Below, piece by piece: positions 1 to 7,505 of a stretch of DNA of 8,065 bases. A program made the translations under genes and the position numbers. Source of the DNA: Anaerolineae bacterium (lineage in GTDB: Bacteria > Chloroflexota > Anaerolineae > 4572-78 > J111); NCBI GenBank assembly GCA_020433835.1, contig JAGRBY010000329.1, positions 1 to 8,065 on the forward strand, given 5' to 3'. The notes under the pieces are model-generated. The model made no database searches and had not been told where the DNA came from. It saw nothing but the letters and a program-made list of their open reading frames with translations. Position 1 is the stretch's first letter, and the number at the start of each line of letters is the position of its first letter.

Positions 1-3000
1 ATAAGGTTATCTTTTTCAAGATCAACAAATTCAAATTCATCGCCAGATTTGGTGAGCATGGCTATACTCACATTATCACAATGAATAATGTCTTTCGCTC
101 GAGCAGCGGCAACTTTAAAGATATCACCTAACGTTTGTGCCGAAGCTAGCTCAACACTCATTTCATTATGTACGCCGAGACGGCTAACTTGCTCCTCGAT
201 TTCAGCAGTCACAGCTTGTTGCTGTTCAAAGAGGCGAGCATTTTCCAGAGCAACCGCTATCTGCGTGGCTAGCGTACTTTGAATTCGAACATCAATTTCT
301 GTGAAACGATTAATTCTATCACTTTGAACATCTAGAACACCCAGCACTTGCTCACCAACAATTAAGGGAACGGCTAATTCCGATTGCGTGTGGGGAAGAA
401 GCGGGTTAGCAAGAAAATCAGGTTCTAAATGAACATTGTTTGCCATTACGCCGTCTCGAATACGTGCAGCCAAGGCAACCAACGAATGTTCTTTAACATA
501 AGGAATACTCCAGCCTTGACTAACCAATTGCCGACCTACCTCGTCTGCACCCGCTGTGAGAACTAACGTATCCTGACTATCGTTGAGCAAGTAGATATGG
601 GCGTGATATAAATCGAAGCTACTCTTGGTCAAATCAACCACTATTTGTAGAAGTTTTTCAACTTCCAACGTCGTTGAGGCGATCGTACCTACTTGAGCCA
701 CAGTTTCCAACTCGATAGCACGCTTTTGGGTTTGCTCCAACAGTCGAGCACGCTCCATTGCTTCAGCTACCTGCTCAGTTACTAGGTTAAGAAATTCCTG
801 ATCTTCGATAGAGAGAGAATTATTAGAATTGTCTCCATAAACTCCAAGTTCACCAATCACCTCGCCTCCTAGCGATATTGACTTCGTGACGACGTGACTA
901 GTTTCACCTGCTGACTGCGTTTTTGCTAGATCTAAAGTAATTTCATCACTTTCATGGAGGATAGGTTTGACGGTGTCATGCTCAAACAAGTACCCATATA
1001 TGCTATCATCTTGTACAGCCAGATAAGAATGCCAGGCTTCACGGCTCATCACGCGTTGGAGGGCATTTAATTCCTGTAACCGCGCTTCAAGCTCGGCTTC
1101 CGATTGTTTTCGATGCGTAATATCTTCAGAAACGCCCACGATCATGGTTACATCACCTTCAGCATTGAAAATAGGTGATTTCACTGTGTGGAACAGTCTC
1201 ACCGCTCCGTCATATCGTGTCACAGGTTCTTCAGGGACATCTAAAACCTTACCGTTGTCAAACACATACGCATCATCTTTACTATACTTTTGCGTATAAT
1301 CAGGCTCATTAAATGGTGCGTCGATTAAAGTTTGCAGTTCTTCATTCGCCATCCCATAATAATCTCTAAATGCTTTATTAGCCCACAGAATTCGAGATTT
1401 TTCTCCTTTAACCAGTACCATCTGCGTAATGGCGTCAAGAATTTGCCGGTATCGACTTTCACTTTCCTGAAGAGCATCTACCGCTTGTTTACGTTCCGTG
1501 ATGTCGGTTATACTCGTTGCAATCAACTGCACCTGGTCATTATCATCTCGTACCAAAAAGAGTGTCTGATCAACATAGATTGTTTCCCCATCTTTCTTGA
1601 CAAACGAGGTCTCGCCGCGCCAGCTTCCTTCAGTAAAAAGGGTTGGGAAAACTTCTTGCTCAAATCGTTGAATCTCATTGGGGGCCACAAATTCAAGTAT
1701 GGGCTTGTTGTCAACTTCGGTTAAACTATCATAACCAAGCAGCTCTAGACCGCTTCTATTTAAATAATTTGTACGCCCATCGGGATAGGCCGTACCGATC
1801 AAAACCTTAGCGCTGTCGATAATAGCGGCTTGCTGTTGCGTCAATTGGTACTGGCGAATGCGTTCTTTCATCTGTTTATGGGTACTAATATCACGCGCTA
1901 ACCAAACAACCCTTCGTGGTTCATCATGATACGATTTAATGGGTGATGTACGACCTTCGAACCAAGCCGGCCCCAATGGCGTATCGAGTTCATATTCAAG
2001 AATCTGCGGCTTACCGGTTTCGAGCGTTTTACGAATAACTGTTAAAAATAGATCGGCTTTGTCTTGCGGCAGCACATCGTGCAAATATTTGCCTTTTAGC
2101 AACTCAACAGCACCTTCATACAAAGGGTTGTCATTCGAAGCTAAAACTTCAACATAAAGTCCATTTTCATCTTTGATAAATGTGATGTCAGGCAAAGCCT
2201 CTACAAAAGTGCGAAGCCGTTCCTCGCTCTCCCGCAAAGCCAATTCAGCCGTCTTGAGTTCCGTAATATCGGTGGCAACCCCTAAAACTTGATAAGGCTG
2301 GCCATTTTTGTCCAAAATTGGACGTTTAACGGTTTTTCGCCAAAGACTTTGCCCCGCTATATTTGTAACTTGTTCCTCTTCAATAAACAGATCTTGACCC
2401 GTTTCGATAACACTAAGGTCGTCGCGGTTGTATCTTTCAACGAGTGAGGTATGGGGATTAAAATCAGAGTCAGTTTTGCCAATTAAATTTTCAACCGTTG
2501 TGCCATAAGCCTTGGCAAAAGCTTTATTCGCCAAGGTAAAATGCCCTTCTTTATCTTTGGCAAAAATAAAATGAGGGTTTATATCTATAATCTGGCGCAA
2601 GTATGACTCTTTCTGAGCCAGAGTTTGCTCTGCGGATTTTAGATCTTCGTAGGTTTTAGCTAATTCTTTTTTACTAAGTTCTAAAGAAAGAAGGTCATCA
2701 TACGTTCTAAGAGCAGTAACAAGTGAACCAAACAGCTTCTCTGCAGTAAGTTCCGTTTTTAGTTTATAATCATTAATTTCGTACTCAATAATAACCTCTT
2801 TAGCAGGTATCTGTCCTGGTTGGCCTGTCCGTAAAATAATCCGTACTAGATGATTATTCAACGCATTACGAATATACTCAATCAGTTTCAAGCCGGAGTC
2901 ATTGCCTTCCATTACAATATCCAGCAGGATAACAGCGATATTATGTTCACTCTCTTGGAGCAAAGTCTTAGCTTCTTGAACTGTATAGGCGCTTAAAAAA

Positions 3001-3164
3001 TCCACTCCTTTATCACGAAACTTAAAACTTCGAAGCGCCAGCTTTGTAACCTGATGAACTTCAGCATCGTCATCAACAATTAAGATCGTCCAATTATCTT
3101 GACCCACTTCACCCTGCTCGTTATTTTGTTCAACAAACTGTATTTCACTCTTTTCGTTTGACAT
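1..3164 (-). CDS. Giant multi-sensor protein: receiver - PAS x4 - GAF-like - GAF - GAF (partial, C-terminus outside window)
   Basis: I read this frame triplet by triplet from ATG 3164 to base 1 and found no stop: at least 1054 codons, running off the left edge. The receiver domain (about 25-155) has the acidic cluster D31-D33, phospho-acceptor D82 in VILLDIVME, T113 in LRTGQPGQ and K134 in NDYKLKTEL, so it should be phosphorylatable. A coiled coil (158-186) leads to PAS 1 (about 187-303, ending VATDITELK), PAS 2 (about 313-430, ending ARDIS), PAS 3 (about 441-558, ending TDITERK) and PAS 4 (about 567-685, ending SEDITHRK). A GAF-like part follows at about 694-808 (ELNALQRVMSREAW, later IGELGVYGD). 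The full GAF at 815-980 has NPLLPHTQSELAVP at 920-933. A further GAF begins near 985 and is cut by the edge. There is no membrane helix, so it is cytosolic. A C-terminal histidine kinase may follow outside the window but none is visible. It is the last gene seen in the row and the only one with a phosphotransfer site. Confidence 0.92.
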   Translation of the reverse strand, partial: MSNEKSEIQFVEQNNEQGEVGQDNWTILIVDDDAEVHQVTKLALRSFKFRDKGVDFLSAYTVQEAKTLLQESEHNIAVILLDIVMEGNDSGLKLIEYIRNALNNHLVRIILRTGQPGQIPAKEVIIEYEINDYKLKTELTAEKLFGSLVTALRTYDDLLSLELSKKELAKTYEDLKSAEQTLAQKESYLRQIIDINPHFIFAKDKEGHFTLANKAFAKAYGTTVENLIGKTDSDFNPHTSLVERYNRDDLSVIETGQDLFIEEEQVTNIAGQSLWRKTVKRPILDKNGQPYQVLGVATDITELKTAELALRESEERLRTFVEALPDITFIKDENGLYVEVLASNDNPLYEGAVELLKGKYLHDVLPQDKADLFLTVIRKTLETGKPQILEYELDTPLGPAWFEGRTSPIKSYHDEPRRVVWLARDISTHKQMKERIRQYQLTQQQAAIIDSAKVLIGTAYPDGRTNYLNRSGLELLGYDSLTEVDNKPILEFVAPNEIQRFEQEVFPTLFTEGSWRGETSFVKKDGETIYVDQTLFLVRDDNDQVQLIATSITDITERKQAVDALQESESRYRQILDAITQMVLVKGEKSRILWANKAFRDYYGMANEELQTLIDAPFNEPDYTQKYSKDDAYVFDNGKVLDVPEEPVTRYDGAVRLFHTVKSPIFNAEGDVTMIVGVSEDITHRKQSEAELEARLQELNALQRVMSREAWHSYLAVQDDSIYGYLFEHDTVKPILHESDEITLDLAKTQSAGETSHVVTKSISLGGEVIGELGVYGDNSNNSLSIEDQEFLNLVTEQVAEAMERARLLEQTQKRAIELETVAQVGTIASTTLEVEKLLQIVVDLTKSSFDLYHAHIYLLNDSQDTLVLTAGADEVGRQLVSQGWSIPYVKEHSLVALAARIRDGVMANNVHLEPDFLANPLLPHTQSELAVPLIVGEQVLGVLDVQSDRINRFTEIDVRIQSTLATQIAVALENARLFEQQQAVTAEIEEQVSRLGVHNEMSVELASAQTLGDIFKVAAARAKDIIHCDNVSIAMLTKSGDEFEFVDLEKDNL
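225..722 (-). repeat. Paralogous GAF module, copy A (leftmost gene)
   Basis: Residues 815-980 of the leftmost gene align without gaps to the GAF module at 3990-4487. I count about 100 identities in 166 positions, including the blocks VGRQLVS.GW, NPLLP.TQSE and GVLDVQSD. The similarity is at protein level; the DNA is clearly diverged, so this is an old duplication and not a recent repeat. Confidence 0.75.
2700..3092 (-). other. Receiver domain resembling those of DUF3369-type response regulators
   Basis: Residues 25-155 of the leftmost gene. The segments DDDAEVHQVTKLAL, ILLDIVME, VRIILRTGQPGQ and YEINDYKLKTELTAEKLF match my recollection of the receiver found in response regulators that carry DUF3369 and an HD-GYP or GGDEF output. 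Here it is followed by a coiled coil and PAS domains instead. The subfamily link is from memory; the receiver call itself is firm because all catalytic positions (D31/D32, D82, T113, K134) are present. Confidence 0.8.
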
Positions 3165-3170
3165 CAAATG

Positions 3171-3175
3171 CTCCT
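3171..3175 (-). promoter_or_regulatory. Ribosome binding site of the receiver-PAS-GAF gene
   Basis: AGGAG on the minus strand lies 6 bases before the ATG at 3164. It fixes that ATG as the start: the receiver domain begins about 25 codons later, as expected. Confidence 0.75.
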
Positions 3176-3183
3176 GTGATTGA

Positions 3184-3213
3184 AATCTAAACTCATTGCT
3201 ATTTGATTTTCAA
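3184..3213 (-). promoter_or_regulatory. Possible sigma-70-like promoter for the receiver-PAS-GAF gene
   Basis: TTGAAA (3213-3208, five of six matches to TTGACA) and TAGATT (3189-3184, four of six matches to TATAAT) are separated by 18 bases. A start near 3177 would leave a leader of only about 13 bases, barely ahead of the ribosome binding site. The region is AT-rich, so a chance match is quite possible. Confidence 0.25.
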
Positions 3214-3281
3214 CCACTTTTCCGTCGCTTTTTCACACAAATTTCTGCATTTACTACAACAAATGTACTATGTGGATACAA

Positions 3282-5453
3282 TCAACGCTCTTGGCGATTT
3301 CGCTTTTGTCCCAAATGAATAAAAACCGGACGTCCCAAGGCCTTACCCACTTCCTGAGCAGTGGTACGCATTACGCTATCAACATCAACCGAACTTCTTA
3401 CGCGCGATGTAATCTCCCGAAGCATTTGCTCTCGCTTTGCCATCTTTCGGCTGGCTTCGTAGCGTTGGGCGCTTTCCAAGGCAACGGCTGTTTGATCAAT
3501 CAAGGCACGCAGCAACTGCAACTGCCTCTCTTGAATGGTCGTATTCAAATCCTTTTTGAAGCCAACTTCAACTAATCCAACATTTTCTTTACGCACGACA
3601 ATTGGCATAAAAATGCGTACACCCCACTCATCCATTTGCTCAGTGTTAAAATTTTCCTGGTCAAAGCGAGGGTCCCACCCTTTTATGACTTCAGTTTCAC
3701 CGCTTCGCACAATATCTGCCATAATATCTTCGCTATCGAGAGAATGATTAGCCCGACGGATATGACCATCCGTAACATTTAACCCAGCGACGGCTTTGAT
3801 ACGTAGTTCCGCTTTGTCTACCAAAGAGAATAATACAAAATCGAAGCCTAACATATTTGTACAGGAGTCAAAAAACGCCTGAATAACTTCATTAATGCGT
3901 AAAGTTCCGGCCAACACTTCAGTCAGTTGACGAAGCGTTTCAGCCTCTTTCAACCGATTTTCCGCATTCTCTTGAGCTTGACGCACACTTTCAAACAATT
4001 GGGCATTTCTAACAGCGCTGGCCACTTCATTGGCTAAAATAGTATAGATGCGGATATCCTCTTGATTGAAACTATCCATCTTGTCTGATTGAACATCCAA
4101 AACCCCAACGACCTGTTCACCGATAAGCATCGGAACCACCATCTCAGATTGCGTCTCTGGTAAAAGGGGGTTTTGCAAGAAACCTGGGGCCTGCCGGACA
4201 TCATTAGCGATCACCCCTTGTTTCGTCCGGGCTGCTTGCGCCACCAGAGATTGCTCACGATCAAGGTGAATCTGCCACCCTTCACTTACCAGTTGCCGGC
4301 CTACTTCACCAGCACCGGCCATCAAATTAAGAGTTTTTTCTGCATCATCGAATAAATAGATATGGACGTGGTATAACCCAAATCGTTCCTTTGTTAAATC
4401 GACCACTTCTTGCAAAAGTCGATCTGCGTCTAAGATGGTTGAGGTGGCAGTGGTGACCTCGGCCACCGTTTCAAGCTCTGTTGCTCGTTTGGCCAGCATT
4501 TCTTCAGCATGTTTTCGTTCGGTAATATCGCGATGTATCCCAAAAAAGCCGATAAGGTTACCGGCCTCGTCAAAAATGGGGTTATTGTTGCCTGATATAT
4601 GAATCAACTGGCCATCCTTAGTCTTATTAACAATTTCACCAGCTACAGTTCCACCGCTAAGAAGGGTTTCCCAAAAATATTGGTAATTCTCTGGGGGTGT
4701 CATGCCCGACTTAATTATACGGGGGTTTTCACCAATGGCCTCTTCCCGGCTGAAGCCATAGATTGCTTCAAAGGTTGGATTTACATACGTAATCGTGCCA
4801 CCCTTATCAGTTAAGAAAAAGGCATCCGTTGACCGCTCGATACCCATTTTGAATTTGGCAAACTCGGCCTCTGCTCGCTTCTGCTCGGTGATGTCCACAA
4901 TCATCCCAATCAAGCCGCCCAAATTCCCATCGACCCTATTGAATGTTGTTTTGCTAAAAATAACATCACGATAGGAGCCATCCGCATATTTAACCGACGC
5001 TTCATAAGTTTGTGTTCCTGGTTTACGGAACAACGCCAAATCAGCCTCGTGGTATTTTTCAGCTAACTCTTGATCAGTATTCAAATCGAAGACGGTTTTG
5101 CCCAACAATTCTGTTTCAGACTTGCCCAAATAATCCATAAAAGCCCGGTTAAAGCCAAGGTAAGCGCCCTTGGTATCTTTGTAGAAAATAGGTGTCGGGA
5201 TGTTATTTATAATTGTGCGCAGAAATTGCTGCGAGTGTTGAAGTTCAACGGTGCGGGCATCCACCAATTCCTCGAATTCTTCTCGAAATTTCTGCAACGC
5301 TTCTTCAGCCTGCTTACGGTCAGCGATTTCCTGTTCTAATCTATTGGATTGCTCCAAGACCGTCTGTTCTTTCTCGGCCAGCCGTTCTTCTAATGCGGCT
5401 ATTTGTGATCTGAGGTGCTTAATTTCTTCATTTGCCGTTTCTTTAGTTAGCAC
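3282..5453 (-). CDS. Soluble sensor protein: coiled coil - PAS - PAS - GAF - GAF, no kinase domain
   Basis: From the GTG start the product is 723 residues, ending in TGA at 3284-3282 (four more residues if the TTG at 5465 were used). Residues about 4-60 are a charged coiled coil rich in Glu and Gln. PAS 1 covers about 73-193 (NNIPTPIFYKDTKGAYLGFN, ending in MIVDITEQKRAE). PAS 2 covers about 196-313 (GGTITYVNPTFEAIYGFSREE, ending in GIHRDITERKHAE). GAF 1 (323-488) carries NPLLPETQSEMVVP at 428-441 and VGVLDVQSDKMDSF. GAF 2 (about 503-666) has the weaker strand FMPIVVRKENVGLVEVGF. A conserved helix-strand end at 669-715 (REITSRVRSSVDVDSVM...ALGRPVFIHLG) matches the end of the upstream receptor, then a basic tail closes the protein. 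There is no membrane helix, so it is cytosolic. No kinase, cyclase or DNA-binding domain is seen. PAS and GAF domains commonly bind small ligands, haem or flavin; no residue here identifies one. It probably works with neighbouring signalling proteins (inference). Confidence 0.9.
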   Translation of the reverse strand: MLTKETANEEIKHLRSQIAALEERLAEKEQTVLEQSNRLEQEIADRKQAEEALQKFREEFEELVDARTVELQHSQQFLRTIINNIPTPIFYKDTKGAYLGFNRAFMDYLGKSETELLGKTVFDLNTDQELAEKYHEADLALFRKPGTQTYEASVKYADGSYRDVIFSKTTFNRVDGNLGGLIGMIVDITEQKRAEAEFAKFKMGIERSTDAFFLTDKGGTITYVNPTFEAIYGFSREEAIGENPRIIKSGMTPPENYQYFWETLLSGGTVAGEIVNKTKDGQLIHISGNNNPIFDEAGNLIGFFGIHRDITERKHAEEMLAKRATELETVAEVTTATSTILDADRLLQEVVDLTKERFGLYHVHIYLFDDAEKTLNLMAGAGEVGRQLVSEGWQIHLDREQSLVAQAARTKQGVIANDVRQAPGFLQNPLLPETQSEMVVPMLIGEQVVGVLDVQSDKMDSFNQEDIRIYTILANEVASAVRNAQLFESVRQAQENAENRLKEAETLRQLTEVLAGTLRINEVIQAFFDSCTNMLGFDFVLFSLVDKAELRIKAVAGLNVTDGHIRRANHSLDSEDIMADIVRSGETEVIKGWDPRFDQENFNTEQMDEWGVRIFMPIVVRKENVGLVEVGFKKDLNTTIQERQLQLLRALIDQTAVALESAQRYEASRKMAKREQMLREITSRVRSSVDVDSVMRTTAQEVGKALGRPVFIHLGQKRNRQER
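3990..4487 (-). repeat. Paralogous GAF module, copy B (PAS-GAF protein)
   Basis: Residues 323-488 of the PAS-GAF protein, the partner of the module at 225-722 (about 60% identical, no gaps). A third, more distant relative is the GAF of the membrane receptor at about 6201-6683, which shares NPLLP.T.SE and GVLDVQ.D. Confidence 0.75.
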
Positions 5454-5458
5454 GCAAT

Positions 5459-5463
5459 CCTCC
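5459..5463 (-). promoter_or_regulatory. Ribosome binding site that decides the start of the PAS-GAF protein
   Basis: GGAGG on the minus strand lies 5 bases before a GTG at 5453. The alternative in-frame TTG at 5465 immediately precedes this site and has no comparable purine-rich stretch upstream, so the GTG is the better start. Confidence 0.7.
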
Positions 5464-5543
5464 AAAACGAACCTGATCTACATCCCAAAGCACATAAATT
5501 TTGCTTGGGGCGGGTGTCTAAACTGAGTCTGGATACCCAAGTG

Positions 5544-5568
5544 CGTTGCGAAGCTGAGTTTCGCAACG
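5544..5568 (-). repeat. Perfect 9-bp hairpin, possible dispersed palindromic repeat
   Basis: Arms CGTTGCGAA (5544-5552) and TTCGCAACG (5560-5568) are exact reverse complements around a 7-base loop. No run of T follows on either strand, so it is not a typical intrinsic terminator. The symmetric GC-containing arms in a spacer look like a REP-type element or an mRNA-stabilising structure, but only one copy is present in this window, so repeat status is unproven. Confidence 0.5.
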
Positions 5569-5615
5569 AGGAAAGTTGCTGATAGGTCTCGACCTTACCC
5601 ATTTCTGCCATCTAC

Positions 5616-7505
5616 TTATTCTCCAGAGCCATTTTTGGCCACAGATTGATGTCCATTAGTTGTAATCATCCCATTTCGCGCTTGGCTGTGGGAAACATCC
5701 ACGGCCGGATGGGAAGCCAACTCGGTCGCGTTATCATTCGGCTTCGAGGACATACCTAATTGGATGAAAGTCCGTTTTGATCTTAACGCTCGTGACAACT
5801 CTTCGACCCCGACTTTCATCAATGTTTCGATATCGGGAACCCGACGCAGTTTATCACTGATTTGTCCAATCAATCGCTCACGACCAGCCCGTTCACGCGT
5901 TTCCTCAAACAAGCGCAAGTTCTCAGCGGCCTGAACAACCTGATCAAGTACTGCGTTGATCAAAGCCATCTCATCGTCACTCCACACACGTTGCGGATTA
6001 CTGGCCTCTAATTCCAAACTCCCAATAGTTACCTGCCTAAATTCAACAGGCAAGGTTAAAACTGGTGTTGATTCAGTGGTTTCATCTGCCAATCGAACGT
6101 CAGCATGGGCCGATGTAAAACGGCTTAAGCTAGACTTATCCCATGATTGCTCAAGATAATGCTTTTGAATTGTTTGAAGCTCAGCCAAAGCCGACTGAAC
6201 TTGTTCAAATTGCTGCGCATTGCGCAAACCCACGGCCACCTGGTCCGCCACGGACTTAAGCAAATCAATACTCACTCCATCAAAAGCATCTATCTTATCC
6301 TCTTGCACATCCAGCACACCCATCGCTTGCCCTTCCAAAATAATAGGAACAGCTATCTCTGACTTTGTGTCGGGTAATAATGGATTTGGTAACCAATCAT
6401 TTTCCTGATGAACATTAGCAATGCTAACAACGGTTGCATTGCGGACGGCGCGGGCTACCAGACTCTTTGCATTTGTATCGATGCTGTGGCGATTGGCTTT
6501 CATCGTAGCTCCAGCCCATCCGGTTCCGGCAACCACAACTAATTTCTCCTTAGCTTGATCAAAAGTGTATACATGTACATGGTAATAGCTAAAATTATCT
6601 CGCACCTGATTCACCACAGCATCCAATAACTGGTCAATATCCAAAATGCCAGCTAATTGGTCATTGATGGTGTTTAAAATGGCCAAGCCTCGGGTACGCT
6701 CTTTTACCTGCTGCTCCAATGTTTCCAAAATATTGCGTAGTTGGCCGGCCATGCTATTGAATGTTTGGGCCAGTTGTCCCACTTCGTCTCTTGTTGTAAC
6801 CGGAACCTCCACATTAAGATTGCCTTGTTCCACCTGTTGGGCTGCCTGGTTCAACCTTGATAACGGAGTGGCAATGCTGCCCGTAACCAACATGGAAGCA
6901 ACCACCACAATCAAAATTACAACTCCTCCAATACTTATGGTTTGAACAATTACGCTGGAAACGAGTGCATCCTGATCAAGTGCACTATTTTGTAATTCTG
7001 TTGATGTGACCTGAGCTAATTCCTTTTCAAGTTGTCTGGCTGTGTCTACCTTGTCAAAAATAGAGATAGCTGTTTCATTTGCTTCTCGTGAAGAGAGTTG
7101 AGTTAAGTCCAGGTTGAGTAGGTTGGACACTTCGTTTGTCAACTTCCGAGTCACGCTTGTCAATTCATTAAAGTCAGCCTCTGTTGAAGAATCGACATTC
7201 TCCCTCGCTCTAACCAGAGCATCGTTCATAGTTTCAAGGTTTTTTTGAACAGCCTCTTCAAATTGATGGCCACCGATCACAAATAAACGGTCGAAATTAC
7301 CCTCAAAATCGGACAGAGCCAAGGCGTATTCTTGTAAGGCAGCTAACCGCAAACTTGCCGGTGTGATTTGTCTGGACAGATTTCTAACCAGCCCAAGCTG
7401 GAAGGATGTTGCTGCGGCCAATACCACCACCAGGATAACCACAATGGAAAAGCTAAAGAACATTTTGCGACGAATGGTGGCGAGAAAAAATTGACGTAAC
7501 GGCAT
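5616..7505 (-). CDS. Membrane receptor: TM - extracytoplasmic helical domain - TM - HAMP - GAF - GAF-like, no kinase domain
   Basis: A 629-residue protein with a short basic N-terminus (RQFF..IRRK) and a first membrane helix at about 16-38. An extracytoplasmic, mostly helical domain follows at 39-184, then a second membrane helix at 185-208. HAMP spans about 208-262, with P214 after the helix and the DEVGQLAQTFNSM signature. A short coiled coil leads into GAF 1 (about 275-436), which carries the NPLLPDTKSEIAVP block at 374-387 and the GVLDVQEDKIDAF strand. Residues 440-540 form a shorter, degenerate GAF-like part (ELQTIQKHYLEQSW at the start, ENLRLFEETRERA at the end). A conserved helix-strand stretch lies at 541-584 and a polar tail at 585-629. 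No H-box, ATPase, GGDEF or chemoreceptor hairpin is present, so it must signal through a partner. It starts directly on the stop codon of the binding-protein gene, which makes that protein the likely partner for its outer domain (inference). Topology and HAMP/GAF calls are firm; ligand and output unknown. Confidence 0.9.
   Translation of the reverse strand: MPLRQFFLATIRRKMFFSFSIVVILVVVLAAATSFQLGLVRNLSRQITPASLRLAALQEYALALSDFEGNFDRLFVIGGHQFEEAVQKNLETMNDALVRARENVDSSTEADFNELTSVTRKLTNEVSNLLNLDLTQLSSREANETAISIFDKVDTARQLEKELAQVTSTELQNSALDQDALVSSVIVQTISIGGVVILIVVVASMLVTGSIATPLSRLNQAAQQVEQGNLNVEVPVTTRDEVGQLAQTFNSMAGQLRNILETLEQQVKERTRGLAILNTINDQLAGILDIDQLLDAVVNQVRDNFSYYHVHVYTFDQAKEKLVVVAGTGWAGATMKANRHSIDTNAKSLVARAVRNATVVSIANVHQENDWLPNPLLPDTKSEIAVPIILEGQAMGVLDVQEDKIDAFDGVSIDLLKSVADQVAVGLRNAQQFEQVQSALAELQTIQKHYLEQSWDKSSLSRFTSAHADVRLADETTESTPVLTLPVEFRQVTIGSLELEASNPQRVWSDDEMALINAVLDQVVQAAENLRLFEETRERAGRERLIGQISDKLRRVPDIETLMKVGVEELSRALRSKRTFIQLGMSSKPNDNATELASHPAVDVSHSQARNGMITTNGHQSVAKNGSGE

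Larger units (their letters stand above)
3165..3281 (-). other. Intergenic spacer before the receiver-PAS-GAF gene
   Basis: A 117-base AT-rich gap. It contains a possible sigma-70-like promoter and a clear ribosome binding site (both listed). A weak 5-bp inverted repeat (CATTT/AAATG, 3248-3265) just after the PAS-GAF stop codon is too short to call a terminator. Confidence 0.6.
5454..5615 (-). other. Intergenic spacer between the HAMP-GAF receptor and the PAS-GAF protein
   Basis: A 162-base non-coding gap, the longest in the window. It holds a perfect 9-bp hairpin (listed separately), a small dyad with 5-base arms at 5584-5595 (AGGTC-GA-GACCT on the minus strand) and an imperfect hairpin near the next gene (arms 5484-5491 and 5503-5509, one bulged base). 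No convincing -35/-10 pair and no U-tract terminator were seen, so whether transcription continues across it is open. The only start-stop frame noted is a five-codon one, too short to support. Confidence 0.6.

Noticed and set aside
1332..1724. Plus-strand open frame of 130 codons
   Set aside because: It lies wholly opposite the third PAS region of the leftmost gene, has no ribosome binding site that I can see and a product with no recognisable domain; it is an antisense shadow.
1..3164. Frameshift or broken gene at the left
   Set aside because: Reading all triplets of the frame from 3164 to 1 gave no stop codon and continuous domain sequence, so the gene is intact within the window and merely cut by the edge.
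3270..3575. Plus-strand open frame of 101 codons
   Set aside because: It overlaps the conserved C-terminus of the PAS-GAF protein on the opposite strand and has a composition that looks non-coding.
5465..5505. Tiny upstream open frame (five codons) before the PAS-GAF gene
   Set aside because: Too short and without a ribosome binding site; nothing supports translation.
5544..5568. Intrinsic terminator of the receptor gene
   Set aside because: The stem is good but no run of T follows on either strand; kept only as a hairpin.
3282..7505. Histidine kinase calls for the receptor and the PAS-GAF protein
   Set aside because: PAS/GAF/HAMP proteins are often labelled as kinases, but no H-box and no N, G1 or G2 ATP-binding motifs are present in either complete protein.
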